Positions 1 through 10,500 of a stretch of DNA of 64,000 nt are shown here, piece by piece. Below the pieces are notes generated by a model, which worked only from the letters and a program-made list of their open reading frames with translations, was not told the DNA's origin and ran no database searches. The first letter of the stretch is position 1. Each line of letters begins with the position of its first letter. Position numbers and translations under genes: made by a program. Origin of the DNA: Verpa conica (taxonomy: Eukaryota > Ascomycota > Pezizomycetes > Pezizales > Morchellaceae); the NCBI GenBank assembly GCA_033030425.1, contig JAUFSD010000009.1, positions 1,364,001 to 1,428,000 of the forward strand, written 5' to 3'.

Positions 1-1528
1 GGAGAGATCCACCTCAAGAATGACCTTGAGGGCTTCGCGAGTGATCTACACATGAGGGTGGTGCTTATGCAGAGCTATATGGAGTCTACAGCGGCAGCGG
101 TCGCACAAATAAGAATGATGATTCAGAATAAACTTCCTCTCAGCACTGAAGAAGGGGAAGGCGAGAACGAGATAGCTTCGGGTTTTGTAAAGCGTGCCGA
201 CGCAATTGTGTCTCACTCTCGAAGCGCGAAGGTCATCATCAGCAAAGTGCTCCGCTCACTTAACGACTTCCAGACACGCTCCCTGTCGCTTACACAAGAT
301 AAACTGGGTCAGTTCACTGCATGTGAAGATGCCACAAAGAGGTTGGCGGATTATTCAAGGGCTGTCGGGGATGGTGTTTACGAGTTGCTTTATGCAGATG
401 ATGCGAAAGAGAACGTAGGGTGGCAAGAGATCCAAACGATGTTATTTAGGACTACCGAGAAGAAGTTGGTGATTGTTGAAACGGAAGTATTTGGGGCCTT
501 TGGGAAGGAACTAAAGAACCTTACGAACTTGCTTATTGAGCTTGGAAGCACGGCAGCAGATATTGATATGACTGCTGAATGTAAGTTCCGCCCCCTCCTA
601 CTCTTAGGCATACCTACTAAAAAATGGGACAGTCGAGAAAGCAACCGCTCCATGGATTGTTCGTGCCCACGAACTTAAGGTAACAAAGACAATATCTATC
701 GACGCCGAAGACGAGATCCGCCGCCTCAAAGACGATATTCTAGAACGTGCAACACAAATCAAACTCCGCGACAAAACCCTAGAGGAATCAGCCGTCAAAA
801 TCGAACTTCTTGAATCCCGTATGCGCAACGTCACCAAGCAAAGCGAACGCATTGAAGAACTCGAAAAGCTCGTCTCAGAGGGCACAATTCGCGAGAAAGA
901 CTTTTCTGACGCTATCGAGAACCTTAATGAGGAGATACAGACCCTTGAGGCTGAGGTAGATAAATGGAAAAAGACGGCGAATGATAAGAGGGCACTTGGA
1001 GAAGTTGATAGGATCGGCGCGGAGAAGGCGGTTGCTACAGCGAGGGAGGTAGATGCGCTTAAGAAGGAGATCACAGCCCTGACGGGGGCTGTCAATTTCT
1101 TGAGAGATGAGAACGCGAGGATTATTAAGAATGATCTATTGGCACCAGACTCATGGCTGTTGGAACCACTACTAGTGAGACCAGATGTTAAGGAGGTTGA
1201 TGAGTATGAACAGGCGCTTGCAACAGAGGGACAGGATGTCATGGCGGAGTTAATGCTACTTGCGACACAATCAAGGGTCGTTGACCTAACAAAAGGGCCC
1301 GAAAATCGGAAAGCGTGGAGACCGACTAGGGAGACGCCAAGATTCCAGTATCTTGAGCAGAGGGAGCATTATGAATCACTTGCTGCATGGCGGGATGATG
1401 TTACTTCAAGAGCACTCTATCACGATGCTGCAAAGGAGGCGTTTAGGCCACGAAAGAGTAAGAAGGCGAAGAATGTTTTTGGTGCGAGGGTAGATATCAA
1501 ATTACCTAGGTTAGTAGGATTCACATGA
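1..1528 (+). CDS. ro-3: Dynactin p150Glued large subunit, C-terminal part (5' truncated by window)
   Basis: Exons 1-580 and 633-1528 with a 52-nt intron (581-632, branch CTACTAA); the frame is already open at base 1, so the N-terminal CAP-Gly and first coiled-coil regions lie outside the window. The dynactin large subunit links dynein to cargo and microtubules in the cytoplasm. The join restores the family block APWIVRAHELK, followed by a long charged coiled coil (roughly bases 690-1130) and the conserved tail with WLLEPLLVRPDV and the basic end RPRKSKKAKNVFGARV. Loss of this subunit gives ropy hyphae in Neurospora (ro-3); NIP100 is the yeast counterpart. The identification rests on the tail and the WIVRAHEL block. 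The gene runs tail-to-tail with the actin gene downstream, 877 bp apart. The stop is TGA at 1526-1528. Confidence 0.9.
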
Positions 1529-2405
1529 ATTATTAGTGACATAAGCAAGCTAACACATGGAAAATAGTCTCTATCCTACTGGTCTAAAGGAAATTTCAAA
1601 AATAACTGATGTTGTGATACAAGAGCCTGATGGGTGGGAGAGTTTCCAAGAAATCATGAAGTTTACATAACGGGGCCTATAGATAATTTCCTTTCGTTCT
1701 CAGCGGTAGATACCTTTCTTAATATGGGTGATCTGACATTCATTAGCCATATCCTTTCTCATACTTAACGGGTGGTCTATTTCCTTTTTCTAGCTCCAGC
1801 TTTCCACGGTCTTTATGTTCTCGTAGGAGATAATGATGTGTTATGTATTTCTTGAGTCCAGGTGTTTAAGGAGTGTTTCTGTATTTTTTGATGTGGGGTT
1901 TATGTAGAGGGGGTGGAGCATAGTTATTTTCTACTTTAGCCAAAAAAGTATGTCAGCTCGACTAAGCGGGAAAGTCCATATATGAAAGGTATAATAGATA
2001 AGTATCATCAATTCTCTAAAAACCAACTACTAAATTAAGGCTATATGCGTGTAGAAATAGAGATGAGGGTTGCGCCTCACCATCTATCACTCGACTTCCT
2101 AGACAAGCACACCGGAGGCTGTGGCACTAGTATTAATATTTGCCCTAGAACTATATAGTCCTCCCACAGAAAGAAGTAAATACTTTCTACGAATACTGGC
2201 ATTCACTTTAGGGGAACAAGGTTTGGGTGGAAACTGTGGTTATAATTATCTCATGCTAACAAGGAGAGAACTATAGCATCCCAGAAAACTTCTAATTCTC
2301 TTCAAGACAACTACATGAAACTTAACGCTTTCAAAAAACCAAGCCCCATACACCACAAACTAACAAAGAAACGGTAAACATCCCTAACCCAGAATTCAAC
2401 AGAAA
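1529..2405. other. Intergenic, convergent 3' ends
   Basis: AT-rich DNA between the stops of the dynactin and AIP1 genes. No open frame above background, no tRNA-like fold and no repeat unit that I could recognise. It presumably holds both 3' UTRs and terminators. Confidence 0.6.
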
Positions 2406-4465
2406 CTAACCAGCAAGCGTAACACTCCACCTTTTAACGGCTCCGTCCGCTCCTGCAGAGACAATTGTGTCATCCCCTTCCCAATCTACTGCATTAACGC
2501 CCCCCATATGGGCATTCCTAACTTTCAAGTTCTTCGCGGGATTCTCAACACTGTACACAAACACATTTGTATCAAGACTTCCAGTAACCACATGAGTCCC
2601 ATTGCCGTTCCACCTAATGCTATCAACTCGTGCAGTATGGAACGCCCAGCGTGTGGTCTTAACGCTATATGCGCCACCAGCAGTATCGTACAATGTGATT
2701 TTACCCGAGGAATCACCAGCAGCGAGGTATGTACCATTGGGTGAGTAGGAAAGGACCGTTATGGAGGCACGGGTCATGATCTTTTTGGCTTCAGTGATAG
2801 TTGAGCCAGACACGGTGTAGATCTGAATGATATTGTTTTGACCGCCAACCGCAAATTCATTTTTTGAGGAGGCGCCAACGGAGGTGGGGGTGTATTTTGG
2901 GGTAAGCGTAGCGATAATATTAAGGGTTTTCTCATAGACGGTGATGGTGCTTTCTGAGACGACAACTGTAGAGCCATCTGTGCCAAGTTCTGCAATGTCT
3001 TTAGGTTGGCCTTCGGTTGGGGTTTTGGTACTCCTACGTATCATTAGTTACTACTACAATGGATTCGGAGAAATTCTTACAGAAAGCATCCGGCTCCGAT
3101 ATCGATTTTTCTGGCTTGATCATCCCATCCAACACTCACAATAGATCCGGCCTGGGTCTCCGCAAAGCCTGAGACGCTGTTCTCATGTCCCTGGCCATCC
3201 AAGCTATCAGCTGTGCCTACTACTGTGTTCCATTTACAGATCCTCCCATCATAGCTCCCTGTAAACAGTGTCTTGGTTTCTCTTGTGACCTTTAGGGCAG
3301 TGATAGCTTTCTGGTGCCCGTTAACCACTTTATACGGCTTGTGTGCAGAAAAGTCAAGATAATTCAAGTCCCCAGTCAGAGAAAGTGAAATAATAGTATC
3401 ATCAGATCTAGGTGTCCAGACAACACCAACTTGATGATCTGGAACACTTGGGATTCCCTCTTCTCCGAACCTCCAAGTAAAGGAATTCTTCGACTGCTCT
3501 ATATCCCAAAGTTTGACTGTCTGATCTGCGGATGCAGTAACAAACCGCTTTGAATCCTTACTCCAAGAGATAGAGTAGATACCCCCCTTATGACTAGCAT
3601 CACTATAGGTGACCTCTGACTTTAAATCCCCAGTCTTACCATCATAGAGAAATATTTTACGGTCTGAACCGACAGAAACAAAGTGTTCGCCGTCGGGAGA
3701 GAAAGCAACACCCTGTACAAAATTAGAGTGGTTTCCTGTGAGTGTTTGGTTGAACTTGAAGGGCGTTCCGTGGTAGAAAACAAGTGTTTTATCGTCTGAT
3801 GCAGTAGCAGCCCGGTATGGACGTTGCTGGCGTATTGAAACCGAGTTAATGGCTGAAGAATGGCCGAGAATCTCGCCAACGGAGTTACCGGTGTCGTAAG
3901 TTATACAGTGACCGAAACTATCTATCGTTCAGAAATTATCAAACTTTACGGGGGGTGTTCGAAGATAGAATACCGCTCTTTGCCATCACCCACGGCAATG
4001 ATCCTCTTACTCTCACCGTCCCAAGCAATATCCTTAATTGGGCCAGAGACTATCCCAAACTCTCCCTTGGTGTTCATATCTTCGCCTACACAGTCCCATA
4101 CTCGTACCATTCCGGAAGCATCTCCAGAAGCAACATAGTAGCCACTAGGGGCAAAACGAGCTACATTTACGGCTGCAGTATGAGCTGTGTACTGTGTGCT
4201 GATTGAAGGATCATCAATGGAACGGAGGAAGACAGATTTCCCAGACTAGAAACAGAAGTTAGTGGGATACAAGGATTCCAGGACAGAGATGGAATACAGC
4301 GTAGGCTAGACGTTCACCCTTTGGGTCAACAGAGAGATGTGTAGGTGTAGCACGGGTCGTGGTTGGCTGTGCAGCGTAGATAGATTCTATAAATCAGAGC
4401 TATCAGCACTCGTGGTATTTGGTTTTAGATAGCTGTCAACTGGACTTACTCTTTGTAAGGGACAT
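2406..4465 (-). CDS. AIP1: Actin-interacting protein 1 (WD-repeat, WDR1 family)
   Basis: Five exons on the minus strand: 4450-4465, 4298-4386, 3974-4245, 3081-3917, 2406-3033; 613 residues, the usual family size. Aip1 works with cofilin to disassemble actin filaments at cortical patches and hyphal tips. The start is ATG 4463-4465, giving MSLTKKSIYAAQPTT, which matches the family N-terminus; it is followed by RLAYASGKSVFLRSID and then tandem WD40 blades such as GHSSAINSVSIR, VQGVAFSPDGEHFVSVGSD and GGIYSISWSKDSKRF, and in the second propeller GHQKAITALKVT and GGVNAVDWEGDD. All introns are 47-63 nt. Two donors are GTATTC rather than GTAAGT. The ATG-containing first exon is only 16 nt, easily missed by gene callers. 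The frame is consistent across all four junctions, so the model is firm apart from the tiny first exon. Confidence 0.92.
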
Positions 4466-5498
4466 TCTGAAGGACGCCAAGAAGCAACTTCTATGGTATC
4501 AAGCGGATATGCGTCGGCAAAAGAATAGGTAAAATAAGTTTACAACCAGCTGTATCAAGTTGTTTTTGTTGAAGATGTGAATTCTGAGATGAACTCGCAT
4601 TCGTACCTGGGAGCTGACGAGACCCCGCCATGCGGCCGCGGGGGGGCTACGAGGCTTAGTCTAGTTTCAAATCGGGCCAGGTTCGAACATCCAGGAACCA
4701 CACTTAAAACTACAACTCAATAACCTCAGTTCAATAATTTTAATTTTATAATATAGTATAACTTGTGTGTGAATATAGATGTACAAGAACATATGATATG
4801 GCTATTTTGACAGTTTATATCCAGCCAAAGACACAGATGCGTAGTGTGCGAACTTCCTATGAAGCCAACCTGAAAACCTTGAGTTCCTTTGAGGAAAACA
4901 AGACATACAGGACAGCACAAACACGTCTTCGCAGACGACTGGAAAATTCAGATTCCTCTCCGCTCGGTTTGACGCTCGTTTGATCGATAGGTAGAAGCGA
5001 TTAACAAGTAACACGCGTGCGGTGAGGAACGGGGGGAGGAAGGGCGACGTTGCAAAGATTTATACTTTAGTGGGGCAGGGATAGATAACCCTAGCCCTAA
5101 GTATGAATTGGCGAAATTGAGAGAGCCATGGAAATGCCACATGCATCTTAAGCTAAGGAGCGCTCTTATAAGCTATAGTGCTCTTGTTTATAGGTGTAAG
5201 TCAATATCAATATTTTCAGTCCCTAGCCTGAACCATAGCAGTAAAATGTGCCGTTTTTTACTATGTCCCTAGATAAGTTTATCGCCAATAGGAGATGGGC
5301 TTTTATAGTAAACTAATTCCTATAATATGTGTAGAAACAATGATCGAGTTAAAATCTAGGTATTTCCTAATAATATAAGGTCTTGATATTACGTAGTAGT
5401 GCTGGTACCCTGCATGAGGCTCCGCACATGTGGATCACATAACCAACACCTAAATCTAATCCCAAGCCCGCTCTCGTCACCAACTAACCTCCAACACC
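4466..5498. other. Divergent promoter region AIP1 / FRA10AC1-like
   Basis: About 1 kb between two divergent start codons. It contains a short GC-rich stretch at about 4619-4650 and otherwise AT-rich sequence. A GGTTCGAAC string near 4680 resembles a tRNA T-loop, but the flanking bases do not form a T stem. No coding sequence is supported. Confidence 0.55.
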
Positions 5499-6470
5499 AT
5501 GCCTCCATCTAACCTTGCCGTAGCCGTATCCTCAAACAACGGCCCAACCCGTCGCATATTCTCCCAATCCGGTGCTCCATCCTCCGCATACGCGCGTCAC
5601 CTCCAAGCAACATCCAACTATCTTCGCTACTATGGTGGCAAGATCGTCGCACCAGAAAAGGCACGTAGCGAGAGAGATATACTAGAGGAGCACCACCAGT
5701 TCATTCAGGAATATCACCCGGATAATGAAGAAAATAATGAGGAGAAGAGGCTAGTGAGGAGCTATTATCTCAAACTGTATAGGGAGTTTGCGGTTGTAGA
5801 GCTAGCAAGATGGGAGGAGAAACAGGTGGGTGGTATGAGTTCTATAGTTGCTAGACTTAGCTGATGGTTCGGTTGGAAGATTGCAATGAGGTGGAGAACG
5901 AAAGAAGAGGTGCTGGCCGGCAAAGGGCAATTCTTGTGCGCGAATTTATCCTGCCAGAACCGCGAAAGCACACTTGATGAGAACCCAGATGAGAATCTAG
6001 ATGACTCTACTGAGGGAGGGGGTTGTAAAGAAGGCTTGAAGGGATTTGAGTTGCTGTTCGAGTATGTTGAGAGGCACGAAAAGAAGAGCGCACTGGTGAA
6101 AGTTAGGGTTTGTGATCAATGCGCGACAAAGTTACGATATATCCAGAGTGATAATGAGAGGAAGAATAGGAAGAGTAAAGGTAAAGATAGAGGTAGACCG
6201 GGGAGGATCAAGCACCGATCTAGATCTAGGGACCGCAACGAAAAGAAGAGGCGAAGAGATCGTGAAGTAATCAGCGATAGCCGAAGTCGAGGCCGAAGTC
6301 GAAGTCGAAGTCGAAGTCGAAGTCGAAGTCAAAGGAGATATGAGCACCTACGGCATTTGAGATCACTAAAGGAAGACAAAAGGTACAAGGACCAAGGACG
6401 TTCAAGATCTCCAAAGAAATGGGATGAAGAACACGAAAGACATAAATCACAACATCACTCCAGGGATTAG
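5499..6470 (+). CDS. FRA10AC1: FRA10AC1-like nuclear protein with SR-rich tail
   Basis: Two exons, 5499-5825 and 5880-6470, with a 54-nt phase-0 intron (GTGGGT...AG, branch GCTGAT); 305 residues. The conserved FRA10AC1 region spans roughly residues 40-210: NYLRYYGG near the start, then KRLVRSYYLKLYREFAVVEL, MRWRTKEEVLAGKGQFLCAN, and ALVKVRVCDQCATKLRY with paired cysteines that could bind a metal. Family members are nuclear and associated with spliceosomal proteins. The last third is Arg/Ser-rich and ends in repeated SR dipeptides, supporting a link to splicing or RNA. The SR tract is encoded by a perfect hexanucleotide repeat, so its length may vary between strains. The start ATG is the first in the open frame and lies in an AC-rich leader. 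The molecular function of this family is still poorly defined. Confidence 0.85.
6294..6329 (+). repeat. Coding hexanucleotide microsatellite (CGAAGT)6
   Basis: Six perfect copies of CGAAGT lie within the FRA10AC1-like gene and encode alternating Ser-Arg. A further imperfect copy lies just upstream at about 6282-6293. In-frame unit changes would lengthen or shorten the SR tail by two residues. Confidence 0.95.
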
Positions 6471-6702
6471 GGCACATATGAGACAATATCATATTACCTT
6501 AATGATATTCACTATTCGACTGGAACTGAGATAGCTTTACTATAGACCTTAATACTGTGTACTGCACTATATGTACTCTTTATGCCCAAACACTAATACA
6601 AATACATACTTATATATATAGATTACTTTCCTAAAAGCCCAGGTGTTACCTTTTGTCTTGCCTGGCCTTTCTGTTATTTACTAGAATAAAATACTATACA
6701 AA

Positions 6703-7075
6703 TTAGGTCACAGGCTTTGTATCTGTTTTCAATTTTTCTAGGTCCTTCTTTGCCAGTTTTTCGTTCGCATTTGCCGTTTGAACTGCCTCGGATTTTTTCT
6801 CTGACGATGCCATAGAAGAAACTGCTACGGGGGCACCTCTGTTCATGAATAAGCGATTAAATTCGATACTTGTTAAATAACTATAGCCGAGCTGAAATAC
6901 CTCTCTTGAAGAGTCTTTAGACGCTCCTCAACAATAAGAGGCTGAAATATTGAGTATCCTACACATAGCTATAAGCTAGAATTCAGATGAAAAAGAAATT
7001 CGGGAACATATTACCATTAATGATGCCAAAGGCAATAGCAAATCCCACTGGGAGTAAAGCTGCTCTTCCTCTCAT
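6703..7075 (-). CDS. Small single-pass membrane protein, unrecognised family
   Basis: Three exons on the minus strand: 7015-7075, 6901-6958, 6703-6838; 84 residues, too short to be found by length. Both introns (56 and 62 nt) start with GTAATA or GTATTT and end in AG, and the two junctions keep one frame. The protein begins MRGRAALLPVGFAIAFGI, with a hydrophobic stretch at residues 6-19 that could be a membrane anchor. A conserved-looking IFQPLIVEERLKTLQER segment follows, then a charged Lys/Glu-rich tail ending DTKPVT. The short basic N-terminus followed by one hydrophobic segment suits a small mitochondrial or ER membrane protein, but I do not recognise the family. It is convergent with the FRA10AC1-like gene and divergent from Mus7, about 500 bp away. 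The regular splice structure and a clean ATG make a real gene likely. Confidence 0.6.
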
Positions 7076-7584
7076 TTTGATTGGGGGGGGAGGGGGGTTC
7101 TTTGGGGCTGCGCTGCAGACTTACGAGGCTGAGAGTCGAAATGTTTATTACCCACGCAGATGACGTTTGCTGTGGTTTTCTCAAGCTGTACTGGATGAAG
7201 TTTAGTGTCCCATGTAAAGCTTATCTTGACCATGGACTCTAACGTCACGCGTTACATAGTAACACTTAATCGTGCCTTTTGTTCTTCAAAATGTATATAT
7301 TTCTTTTTTTAAAATAGTCTTTAATCGCTTGTATATCTATATAATCATATAATAATTTCTACTAATAAACGTATACATAAAGAGAAAAGTGTTAATTTGA
7401 TTTTCTCCTATAGGGCGAGACGCGTTAATTAAAACGCGTCTCCTACCCAACGACACGCGAAATACGGCTGCAGTTACAAGGCTTTACGACGCAAAGAAAA
7501 GGCAATTTTCACCTCACGTTAAATCCCTACCATATATTTTATTGCGATTGTAATTACTAGATACCCACGAATTACAGAAATGAT
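7076..7584. other. Divergent promoter region upstream of Mus7
   Basis: 509 bp between two divergent starts. It contains a G-rich run at 7084-7099 and, at about 7417-7441, a pair of GAGACGCG / CGCGTCTC arms around TTAATTAA that can fold into a hairpin. The CGCGT core resembles the MluI-cell-cycle-box (ACGCGT), seen here as AACGCGTC and GACGCGTT. No coding sequence is seen. Confidence 0.5.
7417..7441. promoter_or_regulatory. Inverted ACGCGT (MCB-like) pair upstream of Mus7
   Basis: GAGACGCGTTAATTAAAACGCGTCTC-like sequence: two ACGCG-containing arms in inverted orientation about 145 bp before the Mus7 ATG. ACGCGT is the binding site of MBF in yeasts, which drives S-phase genes; Mus7 is a replication-repair gene. 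The sites are visible in the sequence; their function here is inferred. A third ACGCGT-like site lies near 7246. Confidence 0.4.
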
Positions 7585-10500
7585 ATGACGAACTGGCGTG
7601 AATTGGGTTTCGTGCCAAATTCCGACGACGAAGATTCGGATGCGGAATTGTCAACGCAAGAAGATGAGGCAGTTCCAGAGGATTTAATACTTGATAATGT
7701 GCTAGAATTCGGTACCGAAAGTCTGGAGGACTCCTCTACAGTACAGATAGTAGCGACTGAGGCGAAAAATGGGAGTGACGAGGTGGCTGTTGGGAGTCTG
7801 GTTTCGGGGGTAGCAACTACTCAGCGTGTGGGTTCAGAAATGGTGGTTTTTTCGGCTCCCAAAAATTCCGAGGAAACCCTACTAATATTGTACTAGGATA
7901 CAATCATGAACGATGCTACCAGCGAAGTTTATGTGGATATAGACCAAATTCCCGAGATATTGCCTAAAAAAACAAATGTAGAACAAAGAGGACCTATAAC
8001 TGAGCCGACCAGCCAGCTAGGGGAATTGAGTGGAGTTATTACAGAAGAAAAGTGGGGTGGTAGGGAGATCTTGGTGGTAGATCTGAGCGACCAGCCTGAT
8101 ACACCGGAAGACCAAGTACAGTTGGTAGGAACAGTGGGAGGGGACATTAGGAGTGTATGGAATGGGAACGATATCGCTCTACAGGTTAGTAGGCTAGGCT
8201 TTTGTTATAGTATAAGTACTTATAGTTTTTTTCTTAGGGCGTCGAAGAACAGCTTGAAATATCACAAAGACAACCTTTTCCTTTACCTAACCTAATTACC
8301 AGCGAAGGAAGGGCCCCCTCACAGGACCAGGGTGAAGATCGTACAATGCCATCTGAAGAGACTCGAGGTCCTTCCACCCCTATGGGAAGACAAGACTTCC
8401 GACAGCTTGGCTCAGAGATCAGTAGCTTATCAATGATGAGCTCTTCACCTCTCTCCTCTATATCTTCCACAGATATCAGATCGCCGCGGCTCTCCCCAGT
8501 GCCGCAACAAATAACTGCACTAACAGCTGCTTTTCAAATCGTAATTCCAACCCACGACGAAGATCACCCGGAATGGGCTGCTCCTGCACGAACCTTTCGC
8601 GAGCGGAAGCCAATCCAGAAGAATCCCTATCTCATAGAAGGGGAGCGTTACCGCCAAACGTTTAAATCCCATGGTCTTAGGCCTTTGAAGATAAACGAGG
8701 TTGAGGCAGAAGTGGGCAGTGCGCAAGGCGTAGATAATGATTCTCAAGAAGCTGATTATGTGGTGCCCCCTGAACCTAATCATCAGCCTAGGCACATTGC
8801 GCTCCGGATAGAAGACGAAATGCAGCTCGATGGTGAAGAAGACATGGAAGATGACTTAGCTCTAAGCACAAATTCTACAAGGGAACTATCCAGACCGAAT
8901 GGCTCTTTACCCGGCGGAACGACTTTATCTAGTACAACGAAGCGGAGAAAGGTGGCACATACTTATTCTGAGCGTAAATCAGGTTCAAAGAAAGGGCGGA
9001 CACTTGAGGGGTCAGAACAGAGAGATGGGAATACTCGACCATTGTTCTCAACCCAAATTGATGAAATTGCTAGTGGTACTGATATCTACGATATGCCTAT
9101 GGTGCATTCTCCCCTAAGACCGCCCAGAAGGCCCTTAACGCAGGCGTCGCCAAATCAGCCTACCGCAAATAGCGGTGGAAGGCCCCTGAACTCAGCAAAA
9201 GGGCCAAATAAAAAACGCCGAGGGATACTCGCGGTAATGGATTCTGACTCGGACTCGGACTCTAGCGAACAGAGTGTAATAGCTCAGCCAGTCCCAGCTC
9301 AACAATCACCTATAAGTATCCCCTCTTCGCCTCCACATTCATCTTCTGAAGAAGAGGACGACGACGACGAGTCGCAGGAGATCCGAAAATACCAACGGAA
9401 AACAACTGGGGTACTTCCAGCTTCCTGGTGGAAACTTGATAAGAACCAACAAACAGGGGGACGTAGTGGTGCCAGACGTGGTGCAAGAAGTACCGCATCA
9501 CCAACTCCAGATACCACCCCGAGACCTGGTGTTGCGAGAGCTAAAATTTCTTCTAAAGCACGATCTCCCGATGCTGATGTGTTCCTCATGGGTGATGATG
9601 ATTCAGGAATTTCAAGTGATGAGCCAATAATTGTGTCTTCTGCTCCCACAAAAAGGGTCACGAAGGAAAGAGATACATTAAGAAACGAGTGGATTGACCT
9701 TGACGATGTTATTGAGGATGACAGAATCGATCAAATGCTCCCTGCTATTTCTAGAAAAGGTACGCAAAAAAAAAGGAGCCGGACTAGCAACAAAATCTCA
9801 TCCCAAAGAGGTCTTGCAACCGGTAGTGGCGGGGGTAATGTTTCAAAATCGATACAGCGAAGTAATTCATCCCGCCTTTACCAGCCCAAGATAACGGATC
9901 ATGTCTCGTCAAAGAAAAAGTCCACAAAACGGAGGAAGTCAATAGCCCCCAAAATCGGTATTGTAGATGCAGTACGACATTATCAAGCTACAATTACTGC
10001 GCCACCACCTACCTTCATAAAGTTAGCAGAGAGGAGGGCTAGGGAGAGAAGAGACCAAGGCCGACAAAGTCCATCGAGAAAGCTATTTATTTTAGAAACC
10101 GAAACGGATACTAGGGACGTCCAAACTGTCCTAAGGGACTGGAGGGAAGGAACTCTGGGCTTCGCGGCGCAGAACGACCTCAGTGAAAGCTATGAGGATT
10201 CTAATCTGAGATCTTATGAAAATAGAATATTAGGTCACCAATTACGATTGGCGTCCCCTCAATGCCTTCGTGGAACCCAAATCCACTCCTCGGGGAGACT
10301 ACCTGGATCTCCACCATCAACTGTTAAGCCTTCACAATCAAAACGACAAGGCGGCCAGCAAACTACATTATCGAATGTTATACGGAGAGAGCCAGTATCC
10401 AAAAGGTTCACCGCTACCACCCGCCCTCGGCCAAAGTCCCAGGCAAATCCTGTAACCAGTATGCCAGGGCGAGGCGGCGGCTTTTCTACTCATGGACCAA

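Noticed and set aside
604..1242. 212-codon minus-strand frame opposite the dynactin gene
   Set aside because: Serine-rich complement of the coiled-coil coding sequence; the plus strand carries recognisable dynactin.
4619..4700. Possible tRNA near GGTTCGAAC
   Set aside because: No pairing T stem, no acceptor stem and no anticodon arm can be drawn.
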